Shown here: in pieces, positions 1 to 8,468 of the stretch
Numbering within the stretch: the stretch's first letter is position 1
Layout: every line of letters starts with the position of its first letter
Assembly: GCA_041481445.1 (NCBI GenBank)
Contig: JBGPBV010000012.1
Location: 1-64,000 of the forward strand
DNA from: AA29 sp041481445
GTDB lineage: Bacteria; Acidobacteriota; Vicinamibacteria; Fen-336
Direction of reading: 5' to 3'
DNA length: 64,000 bases
Position numbers and translations under genes: made by a program
The notes under the pieces: model-generated
What the model saw: the letters and a program-made list of their open reading frames with translations, nothing else
Databases searched by the model: none
Told to the model about the DNA's origin: nothing

Positions 1-366
1 GCGATGATCCAGATCGCGGCCCTGCAGCAGAAGAAGGGCGAGGCCGCGGAGGCCCTGCCCCTGGCCGAGGAGGCGGTGCGCCTGGCCCCGACGGTGCCCG
101 CGGCGCGCCTCGTCCTGGGACGGGCGCTGCTGGACGTGGACCAGCCCGCGCGGGCGGTGAGCGAGCTGGAGCGAGGCGCCGCCCTCGCCCCCGAGAGCCC
201 GGACCTGCAGTTCGCGCTGGCCCGCGCGTACAAGCGGGTCGGCCGGACCGAAGAGGCCGAGCACGCCCGGCAGGAGTTCGTGCGCCTGGAGCGCGCGGCC
301 CGGGAGCGAGAGCCGGTTCCCGCTCCGGACGAGAAGACCCCGGGCGGCCCTCCTTCCCGCCCATGA
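1..366 (+). CDS. TPR-repeat protein, C-terminal part (cut by window start)
   Basis: The reading frame is open to the left edge, so the first ATG at 4 is probably internal and only the C-terminal 121 or so codons are present. The visible residues form about three tetratricopeptide-like helix pairs (the A/L/Y/A spacing in EAAEALPLAEEAVRLAP and PARAVSELERGAALAP) and then a charged, proline-rich tail. TPR proteins are protein-protein interaction scaffolds; no enzyme domain is visible. The stop codon overlaps an in-frame ATG of the next gene (ATGA at 363-366), so the two are probably cotranscribed. Confident of the fold, not of any specific role. Confidence 0.75.
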   Translation, partial: AMIQIAALQQKKGEAAEALPLAEEAVRLAPTVPAARLVLGRALLDVDQPARAVSELERGAALAPESPDLQFALARAYKRVGRTEEAEHARQEFVRLERAAREREPVPAPDEKTPGGPPSRP

Positions 367-392
367 CTCCGCCACCGCGATCGGAGCGCGCC

Positions 393-2648
393 ATGACGAC
401 ACCGACCCCCGCTTCCCCCTTGCCGCGCGCGCTGGCCCTGGCGCTGGCCGCGGCCACGTCCGCGGGTGCTCCCGTGTCTGGCCAGGCCCCGCCCCCGGAG
501 CGCGAGCGGCCGGTGTTCGGCGTGCAGGCGTCCGCGGTGATGGTGGACGTGGTGGTGCGCGACAAGAAAGGGCGCGTGGTGCGCGACCTCTCCACCTCGG
601 ACTTCGAGGTGTACGAGGACGGGGTCCGGCAGGCCATCCAATCCTTCCGCGTCGTGGACAACGGGCCTCCGGCCGAGGAGCGGGCGGAGGCCACGGCCAC
701 CCCGCCGCCGGGCGCTTCCGGCGCCGCACCGCTCGCGCCCGCGGCGGCCGCGCCCGCGGCGGCCGCGCCCACGGCGCCGGCGCACCCCGTGGACGCCCCG
801 CCGGCGGTGGTCGCCTTCGTCTTCGACCGCCTGTCTCCCAACGCACGGGACCTGGCCAGGAAGGCCGCCCTCTCCTTCACCGACCGCAACTACGTGGCCG
901 GGGACCTCGTGGCCGTCTACACGATCGACCTCGCCCTGCACGCGCTCCAGCCCTTCACGGGCGACCTCGAGCGCATCCGCGCCGCCGTCGAGCGGGCGGG
1001 CTCCCAGGCCAACACCCCGTTCGCGAGCGAGCGCCAGGAGGCCCGGGACCGCGAGGACAACGCGCAGCGCGCGGGCGATGCCCTGGCCGCGCTGTCGGGC
1101 TCGGGCAGCGGCGGCACCAGCGGCGGCAACAGCGCCATGGCCGGCGTCTACGCCGTCCAGCAGCTGAACGAGCAGATGCAGGCCAACATCATCCGGGCCT
1201 TCGACGCGATGGAGCGCGACCAGCAGGGCCACGCCACCACCAACGGCCTGCTGGCCGTGGTCAACGGCCTGCGGCCCATCCCCGGCCGCAAGACCGTGAT
1301 CTTCTTCTCGGAGGGGATCTCCATCCCCTCCAGCGTGGAGGTGCCGTTCCGGTCCGTGATCGCCTCCGCCAACCGGGCCAACGTCAGCGTCTATTCCATC
1401 GACTCCGCCGGGCTGCGCCTGGAGAGCGAGACCCACGAGGAGCGCGAGGAGCTGATCCGCAACGCCCAGGCCCGCCTGCGCCAGGAGGAGGCAGCGGGCT
1501 CGGGGAGGCCGACGCGCGAGGCGCTGAACCGCTCGATGGAGCGCAACGAGGACGCGCTGCGCCTCAATCCGGAGAGCGGCCTCGGGCAGCTCGCGGACGA
1601 GACGGGGGGCTTCCTCCTCCGCGACACCAACGACATCCGCAGCGCGTTCCGCCGCATCGGCGAGGACATGCGCTTCCACTACCTCCTCTCCTACTCGCCG
1701 ACCAACGCCGGATTCGACGGCACCTTCCGGACCATCTCCGTGAAGGTGCGCCGGCCCGACCTGCGCGTGCAGAGCCGCAAGGGCTACTTCGCCGTGCGTC
1801 CCGAGTACGTGCTGCCCGTGCGCGGTTACGAGGCGGCCGCGCTCGTGGCCCTCGACCGCTCGCCCGCGCCGCAGGACTTCCCGATGGGGGCGGGCGCGCT
1901 CAGCTTCCCGGAGAAGGACCGGCCGGGCCTGGTGCCCGTCCTGGTGTCGGTGCCGGGAGGGGCCATCCGGTGGGAGGCGCAGCCGCCGGCCGGAGCCCAC
2001 GCCGACTTCTCCATCGTCGTCCGCATCAAGGACGAGCGGGGGCAGGAGGCGGACCGCCTCAGCCAGGACTACCGGCTCAGCGCGCCGGCCGACAAGCTGG
2101 AGGCGGCCCGCCGCGGCGACGTCCTCTTCTACCGCGAGGCCAATCTCCCTCCCGGGCGCTACACGGCGGAGGCGGTGACCTACGATGCGCTGGCCCACGC
2201 GGCCAGCGTGCGCACGAGCAGGTTCGAGGTGCCCAGGGCGGAAGAGGGCCATCCGCGCTTGTCCAGCCTCGTCCTCGTGAGCCGGGCGGAGAAGCTCACG
2301 GCGGAGGAGCAGTCCCAGAAGAGCCCCCTGCACTTCGGGGAGGCCATGCTCTACCCCAGCCTGGGCCTGCCCTTCCGGAAGTCGGCGGTGCCGGCGGTGG
2401 GGTTCTACTTCTCGGTCTACGGCAAGGGCGCCTCCGCGGGCAAGGCCACCGTCGAGGTCCGGCAAGGCGCGAAGGTCGTCGCCCGGACCACGTTCGACCT
2501 GCCCGCCCCCGACGCCAGCGGCCGCATCCAGCACGCGGGAGCGCTGCCCCTGAAGGCGTTCGCGCCCGGTGACTACGCGCTGAGCGTGTCCGTCGGAGAG
2601 GGAGCCTCCGCCCTCCGGCGGGAGGCCGAGTTCACCGTCGTCGAGTAG
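393..2648 (+). CDS. VWFA-related secreted protein (acidobacterial type)
   Basis: This is a 751-residue exported protein. I chose the ATG at 393 over the one at 363: it has GGAG six bases upstream and begins a clean signal peptide (MTTPTPASPLPRALALALAA, cleavage near VSGQ). After the signal comes the segment VMVDVVVRDKKGRVVRDL with FEVYEDGVRQ, the hallmark of the VWFA-related acidobacterial family (TIGR03436). An Ala/Pro-rich linker follows at about residues 100-140, then a von Willebrand A-like domain (VVAFVFDRLSPNARDLA, PIPGRKTVIFFSEGI, VYSIDSAGL) and a beta-rich C-terminal half. The metal-site DxSxS motif is not canonical (FDRLS). It follows a TPR gene, a frequent pairing. The function of the family is unknown; it is probably periplasmic or surface exposed. 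Confidence 0.85.
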   Translation: MTTPTPASPLPRALALALAAATSAGAPVSGQAPPPERERPVFGVQASAVMVDVVVRDKKGRVVRDLSTSDFEVYEDGVRQAIQSFRVVDNGPPAEERAEATATPPPGASGAAPLAPAAAAPAAAAPTAPAHPVDAPPAVVAFVFDRLSPNARDLARKAALSFTDRNYVAGDLVAVYTIDLALHALQPFTGDLERIRAAVERAGSQANTPFASERQEARDREDNAQRAGDALAALSGSGSGGTSGGNSAMAGVYAVQQLNEQMQANIIRAFDAMERDQQGHATTNGLLAVVNGLRPIPGRKTVIFFSEGISIPSSVEVPFRSVIASANRANVSVYSIDSAGLRLESETHEEREELIRNAQARLRQEEAAGSGRPTREALNRSMERNEDALRLNPESGLGQLADETGGFLLRDTNDIRSAFRRIGEDMRFHYLLSYSPTNAGFDGTFRTISVKVRRPDLRVQSRKGYFAVRPEYVLPVRGYEAAALVALDRSPAPQDFPMGAGALSFPEKDRPGLVPVLVSVPGGAIRWEAQPPAGAHADFSIVVRIKDERGQEADRLSQDYRLSAPADKLEAARRGDVLFYREANLPPGRYTAEAVTYDALAHAASVRTSRFEVPRAEEGHPRLSSLVLVSRAEKLTAEEQSQKSPLHFGEAMLYPSLGLPFRKSAVPAVGFYFSVYGKGASAGKATVEVRQGAKVVARTTFDLPAPDASGRIQHAGALPLKAFAPGDYALSVSVGEGASALRREAEFTVVE

Positions 2649-2651
2649 CCC

Positions 2652-3659
2652 CTACTTCGTCTTCTTGAGCGTGGCCAGGAGGGCCGTGGCCGCCCCGCGG
2701 TTGGGCGCGCTCTCGGGAGCGACGGAGACGTATTTCTCCAGGCGCTCGACCGCCGCCCGCACGTCGTTGCGGCTGAGGGCCAGGCTGCCCAGGTAGAACA
2801 GGCTCTCCGCGTTGGCGGGGTCGAGAAGGGCCGCCTTCGCGAACGCCGCCTCCGCCTCCGCGGTGCGACCCATGTTGAACGCGGTGGCGCCCAGGGCGAA
2901 CTGGAAGCGGCCGTCTTCCGCGAAGCGGCCGGCGGCGTCCGTGAGCACCTTGAGCGCGTCCTCCTCGCGCTGCGCGCGCGCGAGGAGCGTGGCCAGCGCC
3001 ACGTAGGAGTCGCTCGCTCCCGGCTCGACCTCGATGGCCCTGCGGTACTCGGCCTCGGCGCCGGCCACGTCGCCCTTCTTGTCGTAGAGGTAGGCGAGGT
3101 TGTAGTGGGCGGGACCGAGGTTGGGGGCGGCGGCCACGATCGCCTTGAACAGATCCTCCGCCTCCGCCGACCGGCCCGCCCGCAAGGCGTCCAACGCCTT
3201 GCCGTAGGCCGCGCTGATCTGCTTGGAGGCCTCGTCGGCGCCGAGGACGGCGGCCGGGGGAGGGCCGGGCGCGGCACCGGGCGCCGTGCCCCCGCTGGCG
3301 GCTCCGGCCGCGGAGGCCGTGAGGTGCACCGGCGGGATCTCGCTGATGCCGCCGCCCGAGAGCTGCGTGTCGAAGCCTCCGGGCTTGTAGCCGTCCTTCC
3401 GCAAGGTGACCCGCCACGGCCCCGGCTTGAGCCCGACCCGGATGTAGGCGCCCTTCTTGTCCGTGGTGGCCGTCTTGACCACCTTCTGGCGGCCCTCGCC
3501 CTTGAACTCCATCTCCACGGTGACCCCGGCCAGCGGCTGGCCGCCCTCGTCGACCACGGTACCGCGCAGGGTCGAGGCGTCGAGCTGGGCCAGGACCGCC
3601 GCCGGCCAGAGGGCCGTCATCAGCGCCGCCGCGGCCAGGACACGGCCTTTCGCTTCCAT
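2652..3659 (-). CDS. Secreted carboxypeptidase-regulatory-like / TPR protein
   Basis: This is a 335-residue exported protein. The start at 3659 gives a signal peptide (MEAKGRVLAAAALMTALWP, cleavage at VLAQ); the open frame reaches 3731, but the extra N-terminus is not signal-like. Residues about 25-110 form a CarboxypepD_reg-like beta-sandwich (LRGTVVDEGGQPLAGVTVEM through TTDKKGAYIRVGLKPGPW). A linker rich in Ala/Pro/Gly follows, then about four TPR units to the C-terminus (AEAEYRRAIEVEPGASDSYV, AEAAFAKAALLDPANAES). Its stop lies 3 nt from the end of the convergent VWFA gene. The likely role is an envelope scaffold; no catalytic residues are seen. Confidence 0.8.
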   Translation of the reverse strand: MEAKGRVLAAAALMTALWPAAVLAQLDASTLRGTVVDEGGQPLAGVTVEMEFKGEGRQKVVKTATTDKKGAYIRVGLKPGPWRVTLRKDGYKPGGFDTQLSGGGISEIPPVHLTASAAGAASGGTAPGAAPGPPPAAVLGADEASKQISAAYGKALDALRAGRSAEAEDLFKAIVAAAPNLGPAHYNLAYLYDKKGDVAGAEAEYRRAIEVEPGASDSYVALATLLARAQREEDALKVLTDAAGRFAEDGRFQFALGATAFNMGRTAEAEAAFAKAALLDPANAESLFYLGSLALSRNDVRAAVERLEKYVSVAPESAPNRGAATALLATLKKTK

Positions 3660-3729
3660 TCGGGACCTCGCTCCGCCGGGTCCGCGACCCGTCATCCCGC
3701 GGCCCGACGCGGTATCATTGCCCACCGCC

Positions 3730-4812
3730 ATGCCGACCTACAACGCGCCCGGCGCGACCCAGGTGACGATCGAGGACATCGCCCGCTTCGCGGGCGTCTC
3801 CGTCAGCACCGTCTCGCGCGTGCTCAACAAGACGGTGCCGGTGGCGCGCGCGAAGCGGGAGGCCGTCGACCACGCCATCGAGGCCCTCGGCTATCGTCCG
3901 AACGTCTTCGCCCAGGAGCTCGCGCGCGGGCGCTCGATGGCGGTGGGCGTGCTGCCCCAGGGCATCTGGAACCCGTTCTACAGCCGGCTCCTCAAGGGCG
4001 TGGAGCAGGGCCTGCGCGGCACCGCCTTCCATCCCGTGTTCGCCAGCGGCGAGCAGCCGGTGGAGGAGGCCCAGGCCCTCGAGAGGCTGCTGGCCAACCG
4101 CGTGGCCGCGCTGATCCTCATGGGGGGCCAGATCCCGGACGAGAAGCTGGTCCTGCTCGCCCAGCGCCTCCCCGTCGTGGCCATCGGCCGCAACCTGCGC
4201 GGCCTCGAGCACCGGTGCGTGCGCGTCGAGAACGCGGAGGGCGGCTACGCGGCGACGCGCCATCTCGTCGACCTCGGCCACACGCGCATCGTGCACATCA
4301 CCGGACTCTCCTGGCACCCCGACTCCATCGCCCGCCGCCAGGGGTACGAGCGCGCCCTGACGGAGGCGGGGATCCCCGTCGATCCCGCCCTCGTCGTGGA
4401 AGGCGATTGGGAGGAGCAGTCCGGCCTCACCGCCGTCGAGCGCCTCCTCGCCCACGGCGTGCGCTTCACCGCCATCTTCGGCGGCAACGACCAGATCGCG
4501 TTCGGGGCCGCCCTCGCCCTGTTCCGCCGCGGGCTGAGGGTGGGCCGCGACGTCTCCATCGTCGGGTTCGACGATCAACCCAGCGCCGCCTTCAGCTGCC
4601 CGCCCCTCACCACCATGCGCCAGCCGGCGGTGGACATGGGGATGGCGGCCGCCCGCGCGATCGTGGAGGAGCTGAGGGGCCGCGGGTTCGTCCAGCCCGT
4701 CTTCCGCACGGAGCTGGTCCTGCGCGCCTCCACCGGCCCCCCGCCCATGGCCGTCCAGCGGCAGGTGGCCCGCGCCTCGGCTAGGAAGCCTCGGCGGAGT
4801 TCGCCTCGATGA
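3730..4812 (+). CDS. LacI-family transcriptional regulator
   Basis: This 360-residue DNA-binding repressor or activator has an N-terminal LacI-type helix-turn-helix (VTIEDIARFAGVSVSTVSRV, residues about 12-31), a hinge helix region (NVFAQELARGRSMAVGV) and a periplasmic-binding-protein-like sugar sensor domain ending in FDDQPSAAFSCPPLTTMRQP. The start at 3730 is placed 11 codons before the helix-turn-helix; the longer open frame upstream is antisense to the neighbouring gene. The gene is convergent with, and overlaps by 32 nt, a GH1 beta-glucosidase whose upstream region carries two LacI-type operators (6251-6282). It is therefore probably the local regulator of that glucosidase, with a beta-glucoside or derived sugar as effector. 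The effector identity is inference. Confidence 0.9.
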   Translation: MPTYNAPGATQVTIEDIARFAGVSVSTVSRVLNKTVPVARAKREAVDHAIEALGYRPNVFAQELARGRSMAVGVLPQGIWNPFYSRLLKGVEQGLRGTAFHPVFASGEQPVEEAQALERLLANRVAALILMGGQIPDEKLVLLAQRLPVVAIGRNLRGLEHRCVRVENAEGGYAATRHLVDLGHTRIVHITGLSWHPDSIARRQGYERALTEAGIPVDPALVVEGDWEEQSGLTAVERLLAHGVRFTAIFGGNDQIAFGAALALFRRGLRVGRDVSIVGFDDQPSAAFSCPPLTTMRQPAVDMGMAAARAIVEELRGRGFVQPVFRTELVLRASTGPPPMAVQRQVARASARKPRRSSPR

Positions 4813-6139
4813 CGCGGCGGTACCAGCGCGCGCTCTCCTTCGGGATGCGCCGCTGGGTCGCGTAGTCCACCCACACGATCCCGAAGCGCTGCGAGTAGCC
4901 CCGGTCCCATTCGAAGTTGTCGAGCAGCGACCACACGAAATAGCCGGCCAGGGGCACGCCCGCGGCCAGGGCGCGGCGGGCGGCGCGGAAATGGCTGCGC
5001 AGGAACCCGATGCGGCGCTGGTCGGGCACGCGTCCGTCCGCCCCTGGACCGTCCGACCAGCTCGCGCCGTTCTCGGTCACGTAGAGGCAGCCGGGCGCGT
5101 AGTCGAAGTGCACGCGGCAGAGGATCTGGTACAGCCCGTCGGGATGGACCTCCCATCCCATCTCCGTCCATTCCGATTCCGGAGCCAGGAACACCGTGCG
5201 CGACAGGTTCTCGGCCTCCGGCACCGCCTGGCTCCGCACCACCGTACGGTTGTAGTAGTTCACGCCCAGGAAGTCCGTGGGCTCGGCGATGGCAGCGAGG
5301 TCGCCCGGACGGACCACCTCGTCCCAGCTCGCGGGCAGGTGGCCCTCCGCCGCGTAGTCCGCGACCATGTCCGCCGGGTAGCCGCGGCCGTAGACGGGGT
5401 CCAGGAACCAGCGGTTGAAGTAGCCGTCGAAGTGGCGGCAGGCCTCGCGGTCGCTCCGGCTGGGAGAGGCGGGCTCGGCCGGAGTCAGGTTGAGGGTGAT
5501 GCCCACGCGCGCCCGCGGCGCGTGCGCGCGCACGATCGGCACCGCCCAGCCGTGGGACAGGAGCAGGTGATGGCTGGCCCGGAGCGCGGCCGGCCAGTCG
5601 CGCAGCCCCGGGGCGTGACGGCCGATCTGGTGCGACTGCAGGCTGGCGCACCACGGCTCGTTGTGGGTGATCCAGTTGTCCACGCGGTCGCCCAGGCGCC
5701 GCACCACCGCCTCCACGTAGCCGCGGAAGGCCTCCGCCGTCGTGCGACAGGGCCAGCCTCCGCTCTCCTGGAGCCGCTGCGGGAGGTCCCAATGGAACAG
5801 CGTCGCGTACGGGGTGATCCCCGCCTCCAGCAGGCCGTCCACCAGCCGGCTGTAGAAGTCGAGGCCCTTGGGGTTCACCGCGCCCCGCCCGTCCGGGAGG
5901 ACCCGCGGCCAGGAGATCGAGAACCGGTAGGCCTTGAGGCCGAGCTCCCGCATGAGCGCGATGTCTTCCCGCCAGCGGTGGTAGTGGTCGCAGGCCACGT
6001 CGCCGTGGGCGCCGTCCTGGACGCGGCCAGGCGTGCGGCAGAAGCGGTCCCAGATCGACTCCCCGCGGCCGTCGTCGCCGGCCGCGCCCTCGATCTGGTA
6101 GGCGGACGTGGCCGCGCCCCACAGGAAGCCGGGGGGGAA
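4781..6139 (-). CDS. Beta-glucosidase, glycosyl hydrolase family 1 (start codon not identifiable)
   Basis: GH1 retaining beta-glycosidase that hydrolyses beta-glucosides or related beta-glycosides, probably cytoplasmic. The acid/base glutamate is in THNEPW (usually TxNEP), the nucleophile is in YVTENG, and the N-terminal signature FLWGAATSAYQIEGA lies at about 6126-6080. A GTG at 5998 is the first usual start codon, but it would remove that essential first strand, so translation must begin upstream. The frame is open from 6235 (TGA at 6236-6238) yet contains no in-frame ATG, GTG or TTG before 5998; only a CTG at 6124-6122 is available. Either a CTG start is used or there is a base error, possibly in the run of seven C at about 6131-6137. 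The end given here is where homology begins. Confidence 0.85.
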   Translation of the reverse strand, partial: FPPGFLWGAATSAYQIEGAAGDDGRGESIWDRFCRTPGRVQDGAHGDVACDHYHRWREDIALMRELGLKAYRFSISWPRVLPDGRGAVNPKGLDFYSRLVDGLLEAGITPYATLFHWDLPQRLQESGGWPCRTTAEAFRGYVEAVVRRLGDRVDNWITHNEPWCASLQSHQIGRHAPGLRDWPAALRASHHLLLSHGWAVPIVRAHAPRARVGITLNLTPAEPASPSRSDREACRHFDGYFNRWFLDPVYGRGYPADMVADYAAEGHLPASWDEVVRPGDLAAIAEPTDFLGVNYYNRTVVRSQAVPEAENLSRTVFLAPESEWTEMGWEVHPDGLYQILCRVHFDYAPGCLYVTENGASWSDGPGADGRVPDQRRIGFLRSHFRAARRALAAGVPLAGYFVWSLLDNFEWDRGYSQRFGIVWVDYATQRRIPKESARWYRRVIEANSAEAS

Positions 6140-6250
6140 GGCGGGCGCGGGATCGTCGTGACGGCCGCTCGTGGAGTCGCTCCTGGCCGAGGAGCAGCCT
6201 AAGCGCGGCCGCGCCCCGCTGTCAACGCCGAACTGTCAATGCGGCCGCGA

Positions 6251-6282
6251 TGAGAGCGCTTTCTTTCGTGAGAGCGTTTTCA
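6251..6282. promoter_or_regulatory. Twin LacI-type operators upstream of the beta-glucosidase
   Basis: Two 14-bp dyads, TGAGAGCGCTTTCT (6251-6264) and TGAGAGCGTTTTCA (6269-6282), lie 18 bp apart centre to centre. Both match the LacI/GalR-family pattern TGNAANCGNTTNCA with a central CG. They lie about 110 bp upstream of the GH1 coding region. Two TTGACA hexamers on the minus strand (6239-6234 and 6226-6221) sit between the operators and the gene and could be -35 elements. Bases 6283-6500 between the operators and the next gene show nothing else I can support. Confidence 0.75.
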
Positions 6283-6500
6283 AGATTCAATCATTCGGGA
6301 GGAGCGCGTTTGGCCTCCCGCGGGTCGAACCGCGGGACAGGGGCTCCGCCACGCTCCGATCGCCCTCGACACCGGCTCGACCTACCGGCCCCGATTATCA
6401 AGCCGCCGTGGTCACTGCTCGTGGAGATGTTCCGCACCGAGCGCTTCTTTGTTCTGGCAACTGACCTGTTCACGGACGAGACGTAGGCGGAGGCCGGAGG

Positions 6501-6728
6501 CTAGCTCCGCCGCCGTCCGAGGAAGCTGCCGAAGTTGAGGCGGACCTCGCCGTCCGGCCCGCGCAGGTAGACCTTCATGAGCTGGGCGGGGGCGGCGTGG
6601 CGGCACAGGTCGTACAGCTCCTGCAGCGTCCGCACCTTGTGCTCGGAGTCCACGTACTCGCGGCCCTGGCGGCGGGTCACCAGCACCACCGCGATGGGGG
6701 CGCCACCGACCTCGTCCTCAGAGTCCAA
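6501..6728 (-). CDS. Small protein of unknown function
   Basis: This 75-residue acidic-then-basic protein shows no family I recognise. It contains the segment APIAVVLVTRRQGREYV and ends LNFGSFLGRRRS. The start ATG at 6728 overlaps the end of the upstream membrane-protein gene by 11 nt, so it is the last gene of a translationally coupled minus-strand run that begins at greA (11458). No membrane segment or signal peptide is visible. It is called as real because of the coupling and the coding-like composition. Confidence 0.55.
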   Translation of the reverse strand: MDSEDEVGGAPIAVVLVTRRQGREYVDSEHKVRTLQELYDLCRHAAPAQLMKVYLRGPDGEVRLNFGSFLGRRRS

Positions 6729-7257
6729 GGATCCGCTCCTGCGCGGGAACCACGCCTTCGCGCTTCTTCTCCTCGAGAAGCTTGCGGACGGCGCCGTACT
6801 CGTCCGCGGGCACGGGCAGGCGCAGCGGCCGGGAGCGGCCGCGGGGCAGGAGGAAGAGGACGATGTCGGGCGTCTCGCGGAAGGCCATGCGCGCGATCTC
6901 GGCGTAGGGCAGGAAGCCGGCGTCCCCCCACACGCCGTCGCGGTACAGGCCGACGTGGATCCGCGCCGACAGGGGCACGATGAAGACGAAGTAGAGGGCC
7001 ATCACCGCCTGGCTGAAGACGTGATGGAGGGGCCGGTCGAGGTAGCCGTTGAGGACGGCCACCGCCCCGCTGACCACGCCCAGGACGAGCTGCAGCGCGA
7101 AGTGGCGCGGATGGCCGATGGGCCAGGTGAGGACGGCGGTCGGGCGCACGCGCCGGAACTGCGCGTAGCGCAGCAGCCCGCGGCCGTTGAGGACCGAGAA
7201 GTAGACGCCGAGCGCGGCGAGGACGAGCGTGATCATCGCCTCGTTGGCGGTGCGCAT
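6718..7257 (-). CDS. Membrane protein with PH-like C-terminal region
   Basis: 179 residues. Three hydrophobic segments are visible: MITLVLAALGVYFSVLNG (8-25), FALQLVLGVVSGAVAVLNGY (about 52-71) and FSQAVMALYFVFIVPLSA (about 78-95). They are followed by a soluble tail with the pattern GLYRDGVWGDAGFLPYAEI, resembling the small PH-like domains (DUF5673-type) in which a residue string after a two-helix hairpin begins GIxxxGxxxPWxxI. The start ATG shares its A with the stop of the upstream gamma-lyase gene (TGATG at 7255-7259), indicating translational coupling. Function unknown; the family comparison is tentative. Confidence 0.7.
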   Translation of the reverse strand: MRTANEAMITLVLAALGVYFSVLNGRGLLRYAQFRRVRPTAVLTWPIGHPRHFALQLVLGVVSGAVAVLNGYLDRPLHHVFSQAVMALYFVFIVPLSARIHVGLYRDGVWGDAGFLPYAEIARMAFRETPDIVLFLLPRGRSRPLRLPVPADEYGAVRKLLEEKKREGVVPAQERILGL

Positions 7258-8468
7258 CAGCGCGCGGGGACGTCCGCGAGGGCGGCTTCCACGTCGGCGA
7301 TCAGATCGGCGGCGTCCTCCACACCGAGGGAGATGCGGACGAGGCCGGGATCGATCCCCGCTGCCGCGAGCTGGGCGTCCGAGAAGCCGTAGTGCGACGT
7401 ATGCACGGGCAGGCTGATCAGGGACTCCACCCCGCCCAGGCTGGCCGCCCGCGCGATGAGGCGGAGGCCGTCGTAGAAGCGCTCGGCCGCGGAAAGGCCG
7501 CCGCGGAGCTCGAGGCCCACGATGCCGCCGAAAGCCGACATCTGGCGGCGCGCCACCTCGTGGCCGGGGTGCTCGGGCAGGCCCGGGTAGAGGACGCGGG
7601 CGACCTTCGGATGGCCGCGGAAGTGCGTGGCCAGGGCCAGCGCGTTCTCGCACTGGCGGCCCACGCGGAGATGGAGCGTCTTCAGCCCGCGCAGGACCAG
7701 GAAGGCCGAGTGGGGGTCGAAGCAGCCGCCCAGGACCTTGAGGAGGTCGCGCGCGCGGTCCATGCGCGCGCCGCTGCCCAGGAGCGCCCCTCCCATGATG
7801 TCGCTGTGGCCGCCCAGGGCCTTGGTGAGGCTGTGCATCACCACGTCCACGCCCAGGCCCAGCGGGCGCTGCAGGAACGGCGTGGCGAAGGTGTTGTCCA
7901 CCATCACCGCCATCCCCAGCTCGCGGGCCTGGGCGGCCACCGCCGCGATGTCCACGATCTCGACCGCGGGGTTGGTGGGGCTCTCGAGCACGACCAGGCG
8001 GCTCTTCGGAGAGGCGACCTCGCGCAGGCGCACGAGGTCGGCGGGGGGGAGGAGCCGGCTGGTCATGCCGAGCTTCGGGAGGAGGTCGCGCACGAACTTC
8101 GTGGTGCCGCCGTAGAGGGACGCGCTGGCCAGGACCTCGTCGCCGGGGCCGAGGAGCGAGAGGATGCCCGTGGTGGCGGCGGCCATGCCCGAGGCGAAGA
8201 CCACGGCCGCGTCCGCGCCTTCCAGGGCGGCCAGGGCCTCCTCGAGCGCGCGGAGAGTGGGGTTGCCGTAGCGCGTGTAGAACTCGAAGGCGAGGTCGGG
8301 GTCGCCCTCCAGGTAGCGCCGCATCTCCGCCGCGGAATCGAAGACGAAGGTCGAGGCCTGGACCACCGGCGTGGTCAGGGGGCCCTGCCTGGGATGGCCG
8401 TGCCCGTGCACGGCCCGCGTGCCGAGGCCGCGCCGCCCGCGCCCGCCGCCGTCCCGCTCCGCGCTCAC
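7257..8468 (-). CDS. Trans-sulfuration enzyme: cystathionine/methionine gamma-lyase family
   Basis: PLP-dependent Cys/Met metabolism enzyme of 403 residues, the normal length. The PLP lysine lies in SLTKALGGHSD. Also present are YTRYGNPTLRALEEALAALE, the FASGMAAATTGILSLLGPGD cofactor-phosphate loop, VVLESPTNP and PVHTSHYGFSD. The family includes cystathionine gamma-lyase, cystathionine gamma-synthase and methionine gamma-lyase, and the sequence alone does not decide between them. The start is GTG at 8468, overlapping the stop of the patatin-like gene (GTGA at 8465-8468), which also places it right at the conserved N-terminal GLGTRAVHG. It acts in the cytoplasm in sulfur amino-acid metabolism. 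Its five operon partners have no obvious link to sulfur. Confidence 0.88.
   Translation of the reverse strand: MSAERDGGGRGRRGLGTRAVHGHGHPRQGPLTTPVVQASTFVFDSAAEMRRYLEGDPDLAFEFYTRYGNPTLRALEEALAALEGADAAVVFASGMAAATTGILSLLGPGDEVLASASLYGGTTKFVRDLLPKLGMTSRLLPPADLVRLREVASPKSRLVVLESPTNPAVEIVDIAAVAAQARELGMAVMVDNTFATPFLQRPLGLGVDVVMHSLTKALGGHSDIMGGALLGSGARMDRARDLLKVLGGCFDPHSAFLVLRGLKTLHLRVGRQCENALALATHFRGHPKVARVLYPGLPEHPGHEVARRQMSAFGGIVGLELRGGLSAAERFYDGLRLIARAASLGGVESLISLPVHTSHYGFSDAQLAAAGIDPGLVRISLGVEDAADLIADVEAALADVPAR

Noticed and set aside
3105..4784. Long plus-strand frame of 559 codons
   Set aside because: It is antisense to the TPR gene and out of frame with the LacI gene; its composition is Arg/Pro/Gly-rich, the usual shadow in G+C-rich DNA.
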